NCBI GenBank assembly: GCA_947478475.1
Contig: CANJWD010000011.1
Span: 1-33,075, forward strand
Length of the DNA: 33,075 nt
From: Enterobacterales bacterium
GTDB taxonomy: Bacteria > Pseudomonadota > Gammaproteobacteria > Enterobacterales > Enterobacteriaceae
Reading direction: 5' to 3'
Program-made: the position numbers and the translations under genes
Shown: one piece after another, positions 18,001-28,829 of the stretch
How positions within the stretch are numbered: position 1 is the stretch's first letter
Layout of the letters: each line of letters begins with the position of its first letter
Notes under the pieces: generated by a model
The model's input: the letters and a program-made list of their open reading frames with translations, nothing else
Databases searched by the model: none
Told to the model about the DNA's origin: nothing

Positions 18001-18983
18001 AGCGCTGGTGCATGCAGGCGCCAGCCTCTGTCCTGACGCTGGATCTGTACGAGAAAGTTGTCCGCCGCGAATTGATGTTTTGTTGCATCAGTCTGCCAGA
18101 CAGCCTGCCCTTTTTGCAGCAACACATTAGCATCAAAAATCATGCCATTTTTGACCGTTAACCAGGAAGTCAGACTAAATTGCGCTCTTTTTAGCCTGCT
18201 ATCCCTGTATAACTGGCGAGGAATCCAGGGTAAGGCATCAATATTGTCAGCCTGTATATAAATTGTACCGTGAGTTAATGTATCGCGACTTCCATCCAGA
18301 TCCATACGAATCTGCACCACACCAGCATCGCTCTGTTTTTTATCGGGCTGTTTTTTATCGGACTGATGTTTATCGGACTGATGTTTATCGGAATGAGCCT
18401 TCACTGTCGCAAGGCTGATTTTTCCTTCAGCGCGATGTCGGGTGCTGCTATTCAGTAAGGTAAACTGGGAGATATCAAGCGTGGTTCTGGCACCACTGTG
18501 GGCCAGAAAAGCAACCCGGCTGTCACGCAGAGAGAGGTAGTCCAGCTGACGCCAGCTGCTATCCATGGCGTTACGCCACTCAAACGGAAGCTCATTATTA
18601 TCGTTTCCCGTCTTATCGTTTTCCGTCAGCGGTGTCGTAAGTTCCAGTTCCAGCTGCCAGAAAGTCAGTTTTCTGAATTGCCAGCGCCAGCGTAACAGAG
18701 ATTGCCATACATCCAGTGCCAGAGTGACTTTTTTCACCCGCAAGGTAGCGTGTGGCAACTGTAGATAACCGCCGTGCAGTTCAATAGTGGGTCCGAAAGC
18801 GTCCCACCTGGCGTCCAGCCAGTCAATTTCAATGGGTATCCCGGCCGACTGTATTGTTGCCAACAACTGCGGGCGATATGCATTAAGTTGTGGCAATATC
18901 ACCCGTAATCCACTTATCAACAAGGCCATTAACACAAGAATTATGACGCCAGTCGCTAACAAAAAACCGGGCAGTCGCCTCAC
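15030..18983 (-). CDS. yhdP: AsmA-like envelope protein YhdP
   Basis: Large inner-membrane-anchored periplasmic bridge protein of the AsmA/TamB group, involved in phospholipid transport to the outer membrane. I start it at the GTG at 18983, whose GTGA overlaps the mreD stop and aligns with the E. coli start (VRRLPGFLLATG for MRRLPGILLLTG); the upstream ATG at 19031 lies inside mreD. This gives 1317 aa against 1266. An N-terminal membrane helix is followed by KKVTLALDVWQSLL, WQFRKLTFWQLELE and, near the end, NMEAVIAPEISATVGVATAF. The excess length is partly explained by two in-frame tandem repeats: four 5-residue units rich in SDK/Q and three 7-residue FTTQEH units. rng and maf, which precede it in E. 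coli, are missing. Confidence 0.94.
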   Translation of the reverse strand: MRRLPGFLLATGVIILVLMALLISGLRVILPQLNAYRPQLLATIQSAGIPIEIDWLDARWDAFGPTIELHGGYLQLPHATLRVKKVTLALDVWQSLLRWRWQFRKLTFWQLELELTTPLTENDKTGNDNNELPFEWRNAMDSSWRQLDYLSLRDSRVAFLAHSGARTTLDISQFTLLNSSTRHRAEGKISLATVKAHSDKHQSDKHQSDKKQPDKKQSDAGVVQIRMDLDGSRDTLTHGTIYIQADNIDALPWIPRQLYRDSRLKRAQFSLTSWLTVKNGMIFDANVLLQKGQAVWQTDATKHQFAADNFLVQIQRQDRGWRLHAPALNLATDGHIWPKGSLSALWLPVNRHFIGADSPEEVRIRATELQLARISPLLSALRSLIPEITAPSVPWSDLRLQGRIETLALDIPLAQPAQTRFQAKWQEVSWQQWKQLPGIDHFSGTLTGALNSGRLTLNLNHTTLPPYSKMFRAPLAITQSSGALQWLRNENGWELWSDELDIQAKSLWLNGNFRYQQPRQGQPDLAILAGIRLYNAAEAWRYFPQSLMDVELSDYLSTALKGGRADNASLIYNGNPGSFPYKNNEGHFQVYVPLRNAIFQFQSDWPTLTDLAINLDFINDGLWMSAPKIMLGHAAGSNIRAVISDYVKEKLVIDADIIGDGGDIRDYFMRTPLRDSVGAALEELQVRGNVSGRLHLDIPLTEGETTQASGDVTLENNTILIKPLNNLMEKVSGKFRFKNGNLHSDRLSAIWYGQPLSIDFTTQEHDFTTQEHNFTTQEQQQAYRVDLGLQGSWLAGKLPGLPPFIANALAGSTLWQGKVALRLPENGKTSYVIDINSDFKKVSSHLPAPLAKKSGRAWPLKIQATGDADEFMLTASAPGGHNFNSQWTIKNRQARLLRAMWQTGGEKPAVLPAKEDVILNIPPLDGEPWLALLAPAISAAGQEKGRDFMWPERMTLHLPELRYAGQSWQHLSLYFESKPDGAQLTARGKQIDGALFMSASTAPWRADIRYLDYNPHWPAKDNPGITAQISPPLGRSQPFFNGWPALVWRCQECRIMGKNLQRIEANITPFGESLRLEKGVIDIGVARLSVSGQWQPHATKRQTELKGKLSGPKFDQSAAFLGISMPLKDTPFNLDFDLNWHDAPWKLRPDQLNGSLVFDLGKGQLDNAGRGGTARQLLRLVSFDALLRKLQLDFTDIFGKDFYYDSIRGSAKIDNGVLYTKKIVIDGLSADITLAGAIDLVQRHINMEAVIAPEISATVGVATAFINPIAGAALFAATKTFAPLWSNLVLIRYQITGSLAQPEVHEVLRRLKRSKTL
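16648..16710. repeat. 21-bp tandem triplication inside yhdP
   Basis: Three 21-bp units (16648-16668, 16669-16689, 16690-16710) sharing TGTTCCTGAGTCGT. They encode three copies of a heptapeptide around FTTQEH; the E. coli protein has a single corresponding stretch. Confidence 0.85.
18333..18392. repeat. 15-bp tandem repeat (x4) inside yhdP
   Basis: Four 15-bp units (18333, 18348, 18363, 18378) sharing CTG-x-TGTTTATCGG-like sequence. They encode four copies of a pentapeptide of the SDK-H/K-Q type, giving a hydrophilic insert. Confidence 0.85.
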
Positions 18984-19468
18984 TGTACAGAAAACTGACG
19001 ACGAATTTTGCGCATTAACAGGAACATCCACGGCCAGAGAATACCGTTGACAAGGCTACCCCATAAAATTTCAGGGTAGAACGGGCTGTTTTTAGCGAAA
19101 AATTCAGCGAAAAACGCCACCATTTCCATAAGCAGAGAGAGCCAGACGACAACAACTGCTTGCTGCCATAACACCATATTGCGCAAAAGTTGAAATTTAA
19201 AGGCGACAAGGCAGGCAATCAGGCTCAGCCCTAACGCTCTGATGCCAAATGTAGAGCCAAAGATTAAGTCCGTCATCAAACCAAGAGCAAAACCACTACC
19301 AATACCGACTCTGTGTGGGAGTGCCATCACCCAGTAAATGAAAGCCAATTCCAGCCAGGAGGGGCGAAACATGTGAATTTGCGCCGGCCACGGTATAACC
19401 TGTAACACCATACTGATTAAAAATGACAACCAGATAATCCAGTTCCGGTTGCTGTCATGGCGGCTCAC
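18980..19468 (-). CDS. mreD: Rod-shape-determining protein MreD
   Basis: Integral membrane partner of MreB and MreC in the elongasome. 162 aa, as in E. coli. The start is GTG at 19468, overlapping the mreC TGA as GTGA. The chain is mostly hydrophobic with about five or six membrane segments: IWLSFLISMVLQVIPWP, LELAFIYWVMALPHRVGIG, FALGLMTDLIFGSTFGIRAL, LLRNMVLWQQAVVVVW and GILWPWMFLLMRKIRRQF. Its own TGA overlaps the yhdP GTG. The end MRKIRRQFSVQ matches E. coli (MRKVRQQFAVQ), so the gene is complete up to the junction where maf and rng have been lost. Confidence 0.95.
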   Translation of the reverse strand: MSRHDSNRNWIIWLSFLISMVLQVIPWPAQIHMFRPSWLELAFIYWVMALPHRVGIGSGFALGLMTDLIFGSTFGIRALGLSLIACLVAFKFQLLRNMVLWQQAVVVVWLSLLMEMVAFFAEFFAKNSPFYPEILWGSLVNGILWPWMFLLMRKIRRQFSVQ

Positions 19469-20484
19469 CGGTTATTTCCTGAGAATAAAACTTTCGGAGC
19501 CCGGAAGTTCGGTGACAGCAGGCCGGTAGCATCTTCTGGCGGTAGTATGTGCTTTGGCGGTAGCATGTACTCTGGCGGTAGTATGTGTGGCGCCATTTTC
19601 ATTAATCGTTCATTAGCAACCTTACGGACCGCCCCAGGCGGTAATGGTACGCTTGTTTTAGCGTCCGTGTTCCACAATAACAGTAAATAGCGCAAATGTT
19701 GTAGCTCTGCGGTCGGACGAGCTTTAACAATCGTGTGAGCTCTTTGGTTATCAATTGTGACAGAGGAGACCACGGCAACTGGATATCCTTCAGGAAAACG
19801 GCCATCAAGACCAGAGGTAACTAACATATCACCCACACGGATATCAGTATTATTAGGTAAATTTTCCAGTTTTAGTGTATCAGTGCAGCCACTGCCTGCG
19901 GCCATAACCCGCATATCATTACGTACTATCTGGACAAGCAGAGCGTGTGAGGCATCACAAATCAACAGCACGCGACTGGTAAATTTGCTTACTGCTGTCA
20001 CCTGTCCAACAATGCCTTTGTCACTAATAACTGGCTGACCTTCATACACGCCATGATGAGTGCCTTTATCAATAATAAACTGGTCGCTATAGGGGTCTGT
20101 ATCACTGAAAATAATCTGAGCGACCATCTTATGCTCATCCTGCCGCAACGGAGAACCTAATAGCTCACGCAAGCGGGCATTCTCCCGCTTAAGTTGCCCC
20201 AATAATAAAATATTACTGTTTTTAAGTAACAATTCCTGACGTAAAATCCGGGTTTGACGTTCCAGTTGCTGGCGGGTTGCCAGTGTGTCAAAAATGTTAT
20301 CTAAAAATTGACGGGGTCCATTGACCAGAAAATAGAAAGGAGTGATCGCGGTATCCATGTACATTCGTATTTTACCAAACATACCAAGCCGCTGACTGTC
20401 AGCAATAATCAGCGCAATTGCTGCAATAACCGCAAAAAAAAGCTGTAGTTGCAGCGAAGGGCCACGGCTAAAAATTGGCTTCAT
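19465..20484 (-). CDS. mreC: Rod-shape-determining protein MreC
   Basis: Bitopic inner-membrane protein linking MreB to the periplasmic peptidoglycan machinery. The ATG at 20484 gives 339 aa and matches the E. coli start MKPIFSRGPSLQ; the reading from 20499 adds five residues without support. One membrane helix near residues 12-30 is followed by a predicted coiled coil around 60-110 (QLERQTRILRQELLLKNSN) and the beta domain with SDTDPYSDQFIIDKG, VYEGQPVISDKGIVGQV, RVLLICDASHALLVQ and GDMLVTSGLDGRFPEGYPVA. The Pro-rich C-terminal tail of E. coli is replaced by three copies of a hexapeptide of the HILPPE type, from an 18-bp tandem repeat. Confidence 0.95.
   Translation of the reverse strand: MKPIFSRGPSLQLQLFFAVIAAIALIIADSQRLGMFGKIRMYMDTAITPFYFLVNGPRQFLDNIFDTLATRQQLERQTRILRQELLLKNSNILLLGQLKRENARLRELLGSPLRQDEHKMVAQIIFSDTDPYSDQFIIDKGTHHGVYEGQPVISDKGIVGQVTAVSKFTSRVLLICDASHALLVQIVRNDMRVMAAGSGCTDTLKLENLPNNTDIRVGDMLVTSGLDGRFPEGYPVAVVSSVTIDNQRAHTIVKARPTAELQHLRYLLLLWNTDAKTSVPLPPGAVRKVANERLMKMAPHILPPEYMLPPKHILPPEDATGLLSPNFRAPKVLFSGNNR
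19535..19588. repeat. 18-bp tandem triplication in the mreC C-terminal tail
   Basis: Three 18-bp units (19535, 19553, 19571) built on GGCGGTAG-x-ATGT. They encode hexapeptides HILPPE, YMLPPK, HILPPE in the disordered tail of MreC. Confidence 0.85.
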
Positions 20485-20569
20485 AAATAAAATAAGCATT
20501 CCTCAGCTATAGCTACAGAGAAATTATGGCAGAGAGAAATCCAGTTCAGCGAGCACAACAGACATGGGT

Positions 20570-20607
20570 AGTACAGCCGCTTTTTATGGACAGTACAGTC
20601 CCTTTTT
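20570..20607. repeat. 22-bp imperfect direct duplication between mreC and mreB
   Basis: AGTACAGCCGCTTTTT (20570-20585) recurs as AGTACAGTCCCTTTTT (20592-20607), a period of 22 with 14 of 16 matches, in the 135-nt mreB-mreC spacer. Confidence 0.55.
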
Positions 20608-20619
20608 GTTGATGGCTTG

Positions 20620-22322
<1,703 letters not shown>

Positions 22323-22913
22323 ATGCAGCTAAAACGCGTGGCAGAAGCCAGGTTGCCAACACTATGGGGCGACTTCCTGATGATAGGTTTCGAGGAACTA
22401 AAAACGGGTAATGACCATGTGGCCCTGGTGTTGGGTGATATTTATGGTGATACACCCATACTTTCACGGATACATTCTGAATGTCTTACCGGTGATGCGC
22501 TGTTTAGTTTGCGCTGTGATTGCGGTTTTCAGCTGGAAGCTGCTATGGCTCATATCGCTGAAGAAGGTCGGGGTGTACTGCTTTACCATCGACAGGAGGG
22601 CCGCAACATCGGGTTGTTGAATAAAATACGTGCCTATTCATTGCAGGATAAAGGTGCGGACACTGTTGAAGCGAACCATCAGTTAGGTTTTGCTGCGGAT
22701 GAACGCAACTTTACGGTATGTGCCGAGATGTACAATTTGCTAAATATCAATAAGATTCGTCTGCTGACAAACAATCCTGGCAAAGTAGACGTTCTTACCC
22801 AGGCCGGCATTACTGTTACAGAACGTCTTCCCCTCATTGCCGGGCGCAATCCCAGTAATGAGCGTTATATGCATACCAAGGCATCCAAAATGGGTCATTT
22901 TTTGACGCGGTAA
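22323..22913 (+). CDS. ribA: GTP cyclohydrolase II RibA
   Basis: First step of riboflavin synthesis from GTP. The ATG at 22323 gives 196 aa, identical to E. coli, beginning [13 protein letters not shown]; an in-frame ATG at 22311 would add four residues. The zinc cysteines are in [19 protein letters not shown], the GTP-binding and catalytic region is [18 protein letters not shown], and [12 protein letters not shown] and [10 protein letters not shown] close the protein. The adjacency to acnA, convergent, is the E. coli arrangement. Confidence 0.96.
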   Translation: MQLKRVAEARLPTLWGDFLMIGFEELKTGNDHVALVLGDIYGDTPILSRIHSECLTGDALFSLRCDCGFQLEAAMAHIAEEGRGVLLYHRQEGRNIGLLNKIRAYSLQDKGADTVEANHQLGFAADERNFTVCAEMYNLLNINKIRLLTNNPGKVDVLTQAGITVTERLPLIAGRNPSNERYMHTKASKMGHFLTR

Positions 22914-22917
22914 CTAA

Positions 22918-22940
22918 AAAACTGGCCCCTGGCCAGTTTT
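22918..22940. terminator. Bidirectional terminator between ribA and acnA
   Basis: A perfect 10-bp inverted repeat AAAACTGGCC (22918-22927) / GGCCAGTTTT (22931-22940) with a three-base loop CCT. The A-run on one side and T-run on the other let it serve both convergent genes. Confidence 0.88.
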
Positions 22941-22964
22941 CATCTCGTTACACCGTAATTTGAA

Positions 22965-25634
22965 TCAAAGCATCTTGCGGATAACATAATGAAGAATGCC
23001 GCCATGCTGGTAATAAAGCAGCTCATTGCTGGTGTCAATACGACAATGCATAGCCACCACTTCTTCGCGCCCATCGCTGCGAGTGATGACGACCTGAACT
23101 TTTTGCCCTGGTTGCAGCGCCTCCAGGTTACTGATACTAATGCGCTCATCTCCTGTTAATTCGAGAGTTTTGCGGGTTACTTCTGGCGGAAATTCCAGCG
23201 GCAGGATCCCCATGCCAATCAGATTGGAACGATGAATACGTTCGAAAGATTCAGCGATGACAACCCTGACACCCAATAATCTGGGTCCTTTCGCTGCCCA
23301 GTCTCTGCTCGATCCTGAGCCATATTCTTTACCGGCAATAACTGTCAGGGGCACATTTTCTTGCTGATAACGCATCGCGGCATCATAAATTGTCATCTGA
23401 TTTTGTGACGGGATATGACGGGTAACGCCACCCTCAGTATTTGGCACCATTTCGTTACGGATGCGTATATTGGCAAAGGTGCCACGCATCATGATTTCAT
23501 GATTACCGCGTCTTGCGCCATAGGAATTAAATTCTTTGATTTCCACACCTCTGTCATACAAATAGCGCCCAGCCGGGCTGTCCAGCTTAATATTACCGGC
23601 AGGAGAGATATGATCGGTGGTGACTGAGTCGGCCAGTAGTGCCAAAATGCGCGCATTTTTTATATCCTGTACGGGATCCGGTTTAGCCTTCATATCATTA
23701 AAAAACGGTGGATGACGAATATAAGTTGAATTTTTCCTCCAGCCATAGGTGGATGAATTTCTGACTTTAATCGCCTGCCACTTATCGTCGCCATTGAAAA
23801 TTTCTTCATACACTTTATGGAACATACTGGTTGTCACTTTCTCAACCGCTTGGGCAATCTCGCTATTATCTGGCCAGATATCCTTTAGCCAGACTGGTTT
23901 GCCGTTTTTATCTTTGCCCAAGGGCTCTTTGGTTAGATCCAACAGCATCGTCCCGGCCAGCGCATAAGCGACCACCAAAGGCGGTGATGCCAGCCAGTTA
24001 GTTTTTACCAGTGGATGAATGCGACCTTCAAAATTGCGATTACCAGAAAGTACCGCCGCCACGGTGAGATTTCCGCTTTTAATTGCCGTTTCAACAGGTT
24101 CAGGTAGTGGACCGGAATTGCCAATGCAGGTAGTACAGCCATACCCCACTAAATTAAATCCAAGCTTTTCTAGATAAGGAGTCAGTCCGGCAACATTGAG
24201 ATATTCAGTAACCACTTTTGAGCCAGGTGCCAGCGATGTTTTGACCCAGGTTTTAGTGTGTAAACCTCTTTCCACCGCTTTTTTAGCCAATAACCCGGCA
24301 GCCATCAATACACTGGGATTAGAGGTGTTGGTGCACGAGGTAATGGCTGCAATCACTACCGCGCCATGATGTAAATCACAATATTTAGTTTTTAGGGTAA
24401 AGGGAACACGATTCGTTTTGTCTTTGTTGCTGCAAAGTTCCAGCTCAGAGGATGCATCAAAAACCTGGGGAATAGTCTCTAACGTGTGCCTGTCCTGAGG
24501 ACGTTTTGGTCCCGCCAGGCAGGCTTCAACAACGCCCATATCCAGTTCCAGTGAACGGGTGAACACTGGCTCATCACCAGGATAACGCCACAATCCCTGC
24601 GCTTTGGTGTAATTTTCTGTCAGTGCAACCTGTTCATTGCTGCGTCCGGTGAGGCGCAGATAATTTAGTGTAATTTCGTCTACCGGGAAAAAACCGCAGG
24701 TTGCGCCATATTCCGGTGCCATATTAGCGATTGTTGCACGATCCGCCAGCGGTAAATCGGCCAGGCCATCACCATAAAACTCAACAAACTTACCCACCAC
24801 ACCATACTTTCGCAACATTTGAGTGACTGTAAGGACCAAATCTGTTGCAGTAATCCCTTCACGCAGTTTGCCTGTTAATTTAAAACCAATAACATCAGGG
24901 AGTAACATAGAAATCGGTTGTCCCAGCATAACCGCTTCTGCTTCTATACCGCCCACACCCCAGCCAAGAATACCCAGCGCGTTGATCATCGTGGTGTGAG
25001 AATCAGTTCCAACAAGGGTATCAGGATAAGCGATGTGTCTGTCACCCTGCTGTTCGAACCAGACAGTCTGACCCAGATACTCCAGGTTAACCTGGTGACA
25101 AATACCTGTTCCAGGAGGCACTACCCGAAAGCGGTCAAACGCTTTTTGGCCCCATCGCAAAAAGATGTATCGCTCATGATTGCGTTCCATCTCAAGGCGT
25201 GTGTTTTCAGTAAAAGCGTTTTTATTGCTAAATTCGTCGACGGTAACAGAGTGGTCGATAACCAGATCGACAGAAGAAAGAGGATTAACTTTATTAACAT
25301 CGCCACCTAAACGGTGAACGGCATCACGCATTGCGGCTAAATCAACCACCGCCGGTACACCGGTGAAATCCTGCATTAATACCCGTACAGGATGATAAGC
25401 AATCTCACGTGACGCCTGACCGGTTGATAACCAGCTAACAACAGCTTTCAGATCATCCTCACAGACTGTTTTTTCATCAAGATGACGTAACAAGTTTTCC
25501 AGTAATACCTTCATCGATTTGGGGAGACGGTCAACATTCCCTATCTGTTGCGCCATGAGTGATAAACTGTAATAGTCATACTGGTTATCTAACGCAGTCA
25601 ATGTAGCCATACTTGATTTTTGAAGGTCAGACAT
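22965..25634 (-). CDS. acnA: Aconitate hydratase A
   Basis: Converts citrate to isocitrate in the TCA cycle using a 4Fe-4S cluster; in E. coli AcnA is the stress/stationary-phase form. 889 aa against 891. The cluster cysteines are C434 (ITSCTNTSNPSV), C500 and C503 (GYGCTTCIGNSGPL). VLMQDFTGVPAVVDLAAMRD, GTDSHTTMINALGILGWGVG, ARRGNHEIMMRGTFANIRIR and GKEYGSGSSRDWAAKGP are intact. GGGGGATACA precedes the ATG. In E. coli cysB lies between topA and acnA; here that gene is gone. Confidence 0.96.
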   Translation of the reverse strand: MSDLQKSSMATLTALDNQYDYYSLSLMAQQIGNVDRLPKSMKVLLENLLRHLDEKTVCEDDLKAVVSWLSTGQASREIAYHPVRVLMQDFTGVPAVVDLAAMRDAVHRLGGDVNKVNPLSSVDLVIDHSVTVDEFSNKNAFTENTRLEMERNHERYIFLRWGQKAFDRFRVVPPGTGICHQVNLEYLGQTVWFEQQGDRHIAYPDTLVGTDSHTTMINALGILGWGVGGIEAEAVMLGQPISMLLPDVIGFKLTGKLREGITATDLVLTVTQMLRKYGVVGKFVEFYGDGLADLPLADRATIANMAPEYGATCGFFPVDEITLNYLRLTGRSNEQVALTENYTKAQGLWRYPGDEPVFTRSLELDMGVVEACLAGPKRPQDRHTLETIPQVFDASSELELCSNKDKTNRVPFTLKTKYCDLHHGAVVIAAITSCTNTSNPSVLMAAGLLAKKAVERGLHTKTWVKTSLAPGSKVVTEYLNVAGLTPYLEKLGFNLVGYGCTTCIGNSGPLPEPVETAIKSGNLTVAAVLSGNRNFEGRIHPLVKTNWLASPPLVVAYALAGTMLLDLTKEPLGKDKNGKPVWLKDIWPDNSEIAQAVEKVTTSMFHKVYEEIFNGDDKWQAIKVRNSSTYGWRKNSTYIRHPPFFNDMKAKPDPVQDIKNARILALLADSVTTDHISPAGNIKLDSPAGRYLYDRGVEIKEFNSYGARRGNHEIMMRGTFANIRIRNEMVPNTEGGVTRHIPSQNQMTIYDAAMRYQQENVPLTVIAGKEYGSGSSRDWAAKGPRLLGVRVVIAESFERIHRSNLIGMGILPLEFPPEVTRKTLELTGDERISISNLEALQPGQKVQVVITRSDGREEVVAMHCRIDTSNELLYYQHGGILHYVIRKML

Positions 25635-26031
25635 TGTATCCCCCCTTTTTTTTGTGACATTTATGTAATAATTGATAAAGATACTCGAATTATAAATTAA
25701 ACATAAACAAATTCACTACAATATTTTGGTAACTGGTACAATTAATCACAATTCCAGGCAGAAATAACACTATTTTTGACCATCAAATTAAATATTGACA
25801 GCCTGTAAAAATAAGCTATGCGACAATACAAAAATTACTGAAAATATAATCACTGAGCGATAATCAACCGATTTAAATACCATTTAATTTGCAGGCGATA
25901 CCTTGAAAGTATCTAATCAACACGGCAAACATCAGATACTATTATTTTTCTGATATCAAAAAGATAACTCAATAAAAATGCGGCCGTCATAACCGATTTT
26001 TTGCTATTGGCGAGTCACTCCCTGTTTTATG
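25635..26031. other. AT-rich gap where cysB is expected
   Basis: 397 nt between topA and acnA, both on the minus strand. E. coli carries cysB here. I see no CysB-like helix-turn-helix or other coding remnant, only AT-rich sequence that must hold the acnA promoter. No tRNA is visible and no strong terminator follows topA. Confidence 0.55.
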
Positions 26032-28629
26032 TTATTTTTTATTCTCAACCCATTGCCCGTCAATGTAAAAAGCTGACCAGCCGGCCGCTTTATCTTTTTT
26101 TTCTGCTGAAACATATTGCGTTTTGGTTTTACGGCTAAAACGCACGATGGTTTTATTGCCTTCGTTGTCAGTCACTGGCGCATTAGCCAGATAACGTAGT
26201 TTTTCTGGTAACCGACTCTGAAAACGCAGTAATTCCTCTACCAATGGGGCGCGTGTTTCACGGGATTTTGGAAAGGTATTAGCGGCCAGAAAAACACCGG
26301 CAGCACCGTCACGTAATACAAAATAGGCATCAGATTTTTCGCAAAGTAATTCTGGTAATGGCACGGGAGCTTCTTTCGGTGGCGCCACTTCACCACTGCG
26401 TAAAATTTTACGCGTATTTTTACACTCATCATCGGTACAGCCCATGTATTTCCCAAAACGCCCCAGCTTCAGATGCATACCAGAACCACATTTGTCACAG
26501 TCAATAACAGGGCCGTCATAACCTTTGATGCGAAAGGTTCCCTCTGCAACGCTGGCACCGTCACACACTGGATTATTACCACAAACATATAATTTATGTT
26601 GACTGTCAATCAAATAGCTGTCCATTGCTGTACCACATTTATGACAGCGTTGGCAGGCACGTAATGCGCTGGTTTCGGCATCATCTCCTTCCATGACGTT
26701 TAAAATTTCTGTTTCGGCTATCAGATTAATCGTGGTCTTACAGCGCTCTTTTGGGGGTAACATATAACCGGAACATCCGAGAAATACCCCCGTACTGGCT
26801 GTTTTTATCCCCATCTGGCGCCCACAACCAGGGCATTCAACGCTGGTCATTACCATCTGATTTGGGCGCATCCCCCCCTCTCCGGGATCTTTTTCAGCGG
26901 TTGCCAGCCGTTCGCTAAATGCGCTAAAAAAGTCATCCAGCATGCCTTTCCATGCAACCTGGTTGTTTGCGATCTTATCCAGGGTGCTTTCCATGCGCGC
27001 CGTGAAATCGTAACTCATCAGCTCACAGAAATTTTCCTCTAGGCGATTAGTGACAATTTCACCCATTTTTTCTGCATAGAACCGACGATTTGCAACCCTG
27101 ACGTAACCACGATCCTGAATCGTTGAAATAATGGAAGAATACGTTGACGGACGTCCGATGCCCCGTTTTTCCAGCTCTTTAACTAACAGTGCGTCACTGT
27201 AGCGCGCAAGGGGTTTGGTGAAATGCTGGGTGGGCAACAATTTTTTCAGGGCAAGTTCGTTGCCGACCACAACTTGAGGCAATATGCGATCTTCATCACC
27301 TTTGCGCAGGGCAGGCATTACTTTCGTCCAGCCATCAAAACGCAATATTCGCCCTTTGGCTCGCAGCTGATAGTCGCCCGCTTTTACCGTTAACGTGCTG
27401 GAATCGTAGCTGGCCGGCGTCATCTGGCAGGCAGTAAATTGTCGCCAGATTAGCTGATAGAGTTTCTGTGCATCCGCTTCCATATCATTTAACTGCCCGG
27501 CTAGCACGCTGATATCGGTTGGCCGGATGGCTTCATGAGCCTCCTGGGCATGCTCTTTGTTGCCGTACAGTCTGGCGGAGGGAGGCAGATAGCTGTCACC
27601 AAAAGACTTGCTAATATAATCACGTACCATGGTGAGCGCATCCTGACTCAAATTGGTGGAATCGGTACGCATATAAGTAATGTATCCCGCTTCGTACAGA
27701 CGCTGGGCCATCATCATGGTTTTCTTCACACCAAAGCTCAGGCGCGTACTGGCAGCTTGCTGTAACGTAGAGGTAATAAAAGGCGCTCCGGGCTTGCTAC
27801 TTGTCGGTTTATCTTCGCGTTGTACAACGAGGTAACGGGTTTTTTCGAGCAATTTTAGTGCGGAATCTGTCTGTTCACGATTAATGGGTTTAAAGGGTTT
27901 TTCATGAAAATGCGTCACTTCCATTTGGATAACAGCGTCATCCGGAGTCAGTAAATCAGCATACAACTGCCAGTATTCTTCGGGTACAAACGTTTTAATA
28001 TCCCGCTCACGCTCTACAATTAGCCGGACTGCAACTGACTGAACACGGCCTGCGGACAGCCCTCGCGCAATTTTTTTCCATAACAATGGCGAGACCATAT
28101 AACCCACGATTCTGTCCATAAAACGACGTGCTTGCTGGGCGTTAACCCGGTCGATATTTAATTCACAGGGCTGACTGAATGCCTGAGTAATGGCGTTGCG
28201 GGTAATTTCATTAAACACGACGCGGCTGAAACGTTTTTCGTCGCCACCAATAAGTTCGCGCAAATGCCACGCAATGGCTTCACCTTCACGATCAAGGTCA
28301 GTTGCAAGATAAATATGATCAGCTTTTTCTGCCAGTGCTTTTAATTCTAAAACAACTTTCTCTTTGCCCGGTAAAATTTCATAATGCGCATTCCAGCCAT
28401 GCCATGGATCAATACCCATTCGACTGATTAGGCTTGTTTTTTCGTCTTTTTTAATTTTTTTTCCGGAGCTGTTTACCGCTGCGCGCGAATTTTTTTTACC
28501 GCCTGAGCTACTGGTCGGTAGATCACGGATATGACCAATACTGGATTTAACCACGTAGTCACGCCCTAAATATTTATTAATGGTTTTAGCTTTTGCCGGG
28601 GATTCAACTATTACAAGAGCTTTACCCAT
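26032..28629 (-). CDS. topA: DNA topoisomerase I
   Basis: Type IA enzyme that relaxes negative supercoils. 865 aa, the same as E. coli. The Toprim domain has [15 protein letters not shown] with E9 and the acidic DLDREGE (D111, D113). The active-site tyrosine is Y319 in [29 protein letters not shown] and [19 protein letters not shown] are conserved. The C-terminal region contains the four-cysteine zinc ribbons ([21 protein letters not shown]) and the end region with [22 protein letters not shown]. No damage is visible. It is divergent from ppc. Confidence 0.96.
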   Translation of the reverse strand: MGKALVIVESPAKAKTINKYLGRDYVVKSSIGHIRDLPTSSSGGKKNSRAAVNSSGKKIKKDEKTSLISRMGIDPWHGWNAHYEILPGKEKVVLELKALAEKADHIYLATDLDREGEAIAWHLRELIGGDEKRFSRVVFNEITRNAITQAFSQPCELNIDRVNAQQARRFMDRIVGYMVSPLLWKKIARGLSAGRVQSVAVRLIVERERDIKTFVPEEYWQLYADLLTPDDAVIQMEVTHFHEKPFKPINREQTDSALKLLEKTRYLVVQREDKPTSSKPGAPFITSTLQQAASTRLSFGVKKTMMMAQRLYEAGYITYMRTDSTNLSQDALTMVRDYISKSFGDSYLPPSARLYGNKEHAQEAHEAIRPTDISVLAGQLNDMEADAQKLYQLIWRQFTACQMTPASYDSSTLTVKAGDYQLRAKGRILRFDGWTKVMPALRKGDEDRILPQVVVGNELALKKLLPTQHFTKPLARYSDALLVKELEKRGIGRPSTYSSIISTIQDRGYVRVANRRFYAEKMGEIVTNRLEENFCELMSYDFTARMESTLDKIANNQVAWKGMLDDFFSAFSERLATAEKDPGEGGMRPNQMVMTSVECPGCGRQMGIKTASTGVFLGCSGYMLPPKERCKTTINLIAETEILNVMEGDDAETSALRACQRCHKCGTAMDSYLIDSQHKLYVCGNNPVCDGASVAEGTFRIKGYDGPVIDCDKCGSGMHLKLGRFGKYMGCTDDECKNTRKILRSGEVAPPKEAPVPLPELLCEKSDAYFVLRDGAAGVFLAANTFPKSRETRAPLVEELLRFQSRLPEKLRYLANAPVTDNEGNKTIVRFSRKTKTQYVSAEKKDKAAGWSAFYIDGQWVENKK

Positions 28630-28813
28630 AGTGATTTTTACCTGACTTATTTTTCCAAGAGTGTGTTTTTATCACGCCATACCGCAGTGCTCTAAATTTA
28701 TTTTTATATCACTGGTTTTTTTTCTAAGAAAAAGCGGCTTGCTAATGAAACGAGAAACATCTATGAGGAAAAACTACTATTATGAGGAAAAACTACTATG
28801 AGGAAAAACTACT
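28630..28813. promoter_or_regulatory. Divergent spacer topA / ppc
   Basis: About 184 nt carrying the promoters of both genes. The half nearest ppc is occupied by repeated copies of the ppc start region (28763 onward). No clear hexamer pair was identified. Confidence 0.4.
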
Positions 28814-28829
28814 ATGAGGAAAAACTACT
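28763..28829 (+). repeat. 16-bp tandem repeat (x4) carrying the ppc start codon
   Basis: ATGAGGAAAAACTACT occurs at 28763, 28782, 28798 and 28814; the first copy is followed by three extra bases. The fourth copy is the first five codons of ppc. Each copy contains an AGGA that sits 9 nt (12 nt from the first copy) before the following ATG, so each can act as a ribosome binding site for the next. Confidence 0.92.

Noticed and set aside
18984-19031. Longer YhdP from the ATG at 19031
   Set aside because: It lies within the mreD coding sequence and adds residues with no counterpart in the family; the GTG at 18983 overlaps the mreD stop and fits the family start.
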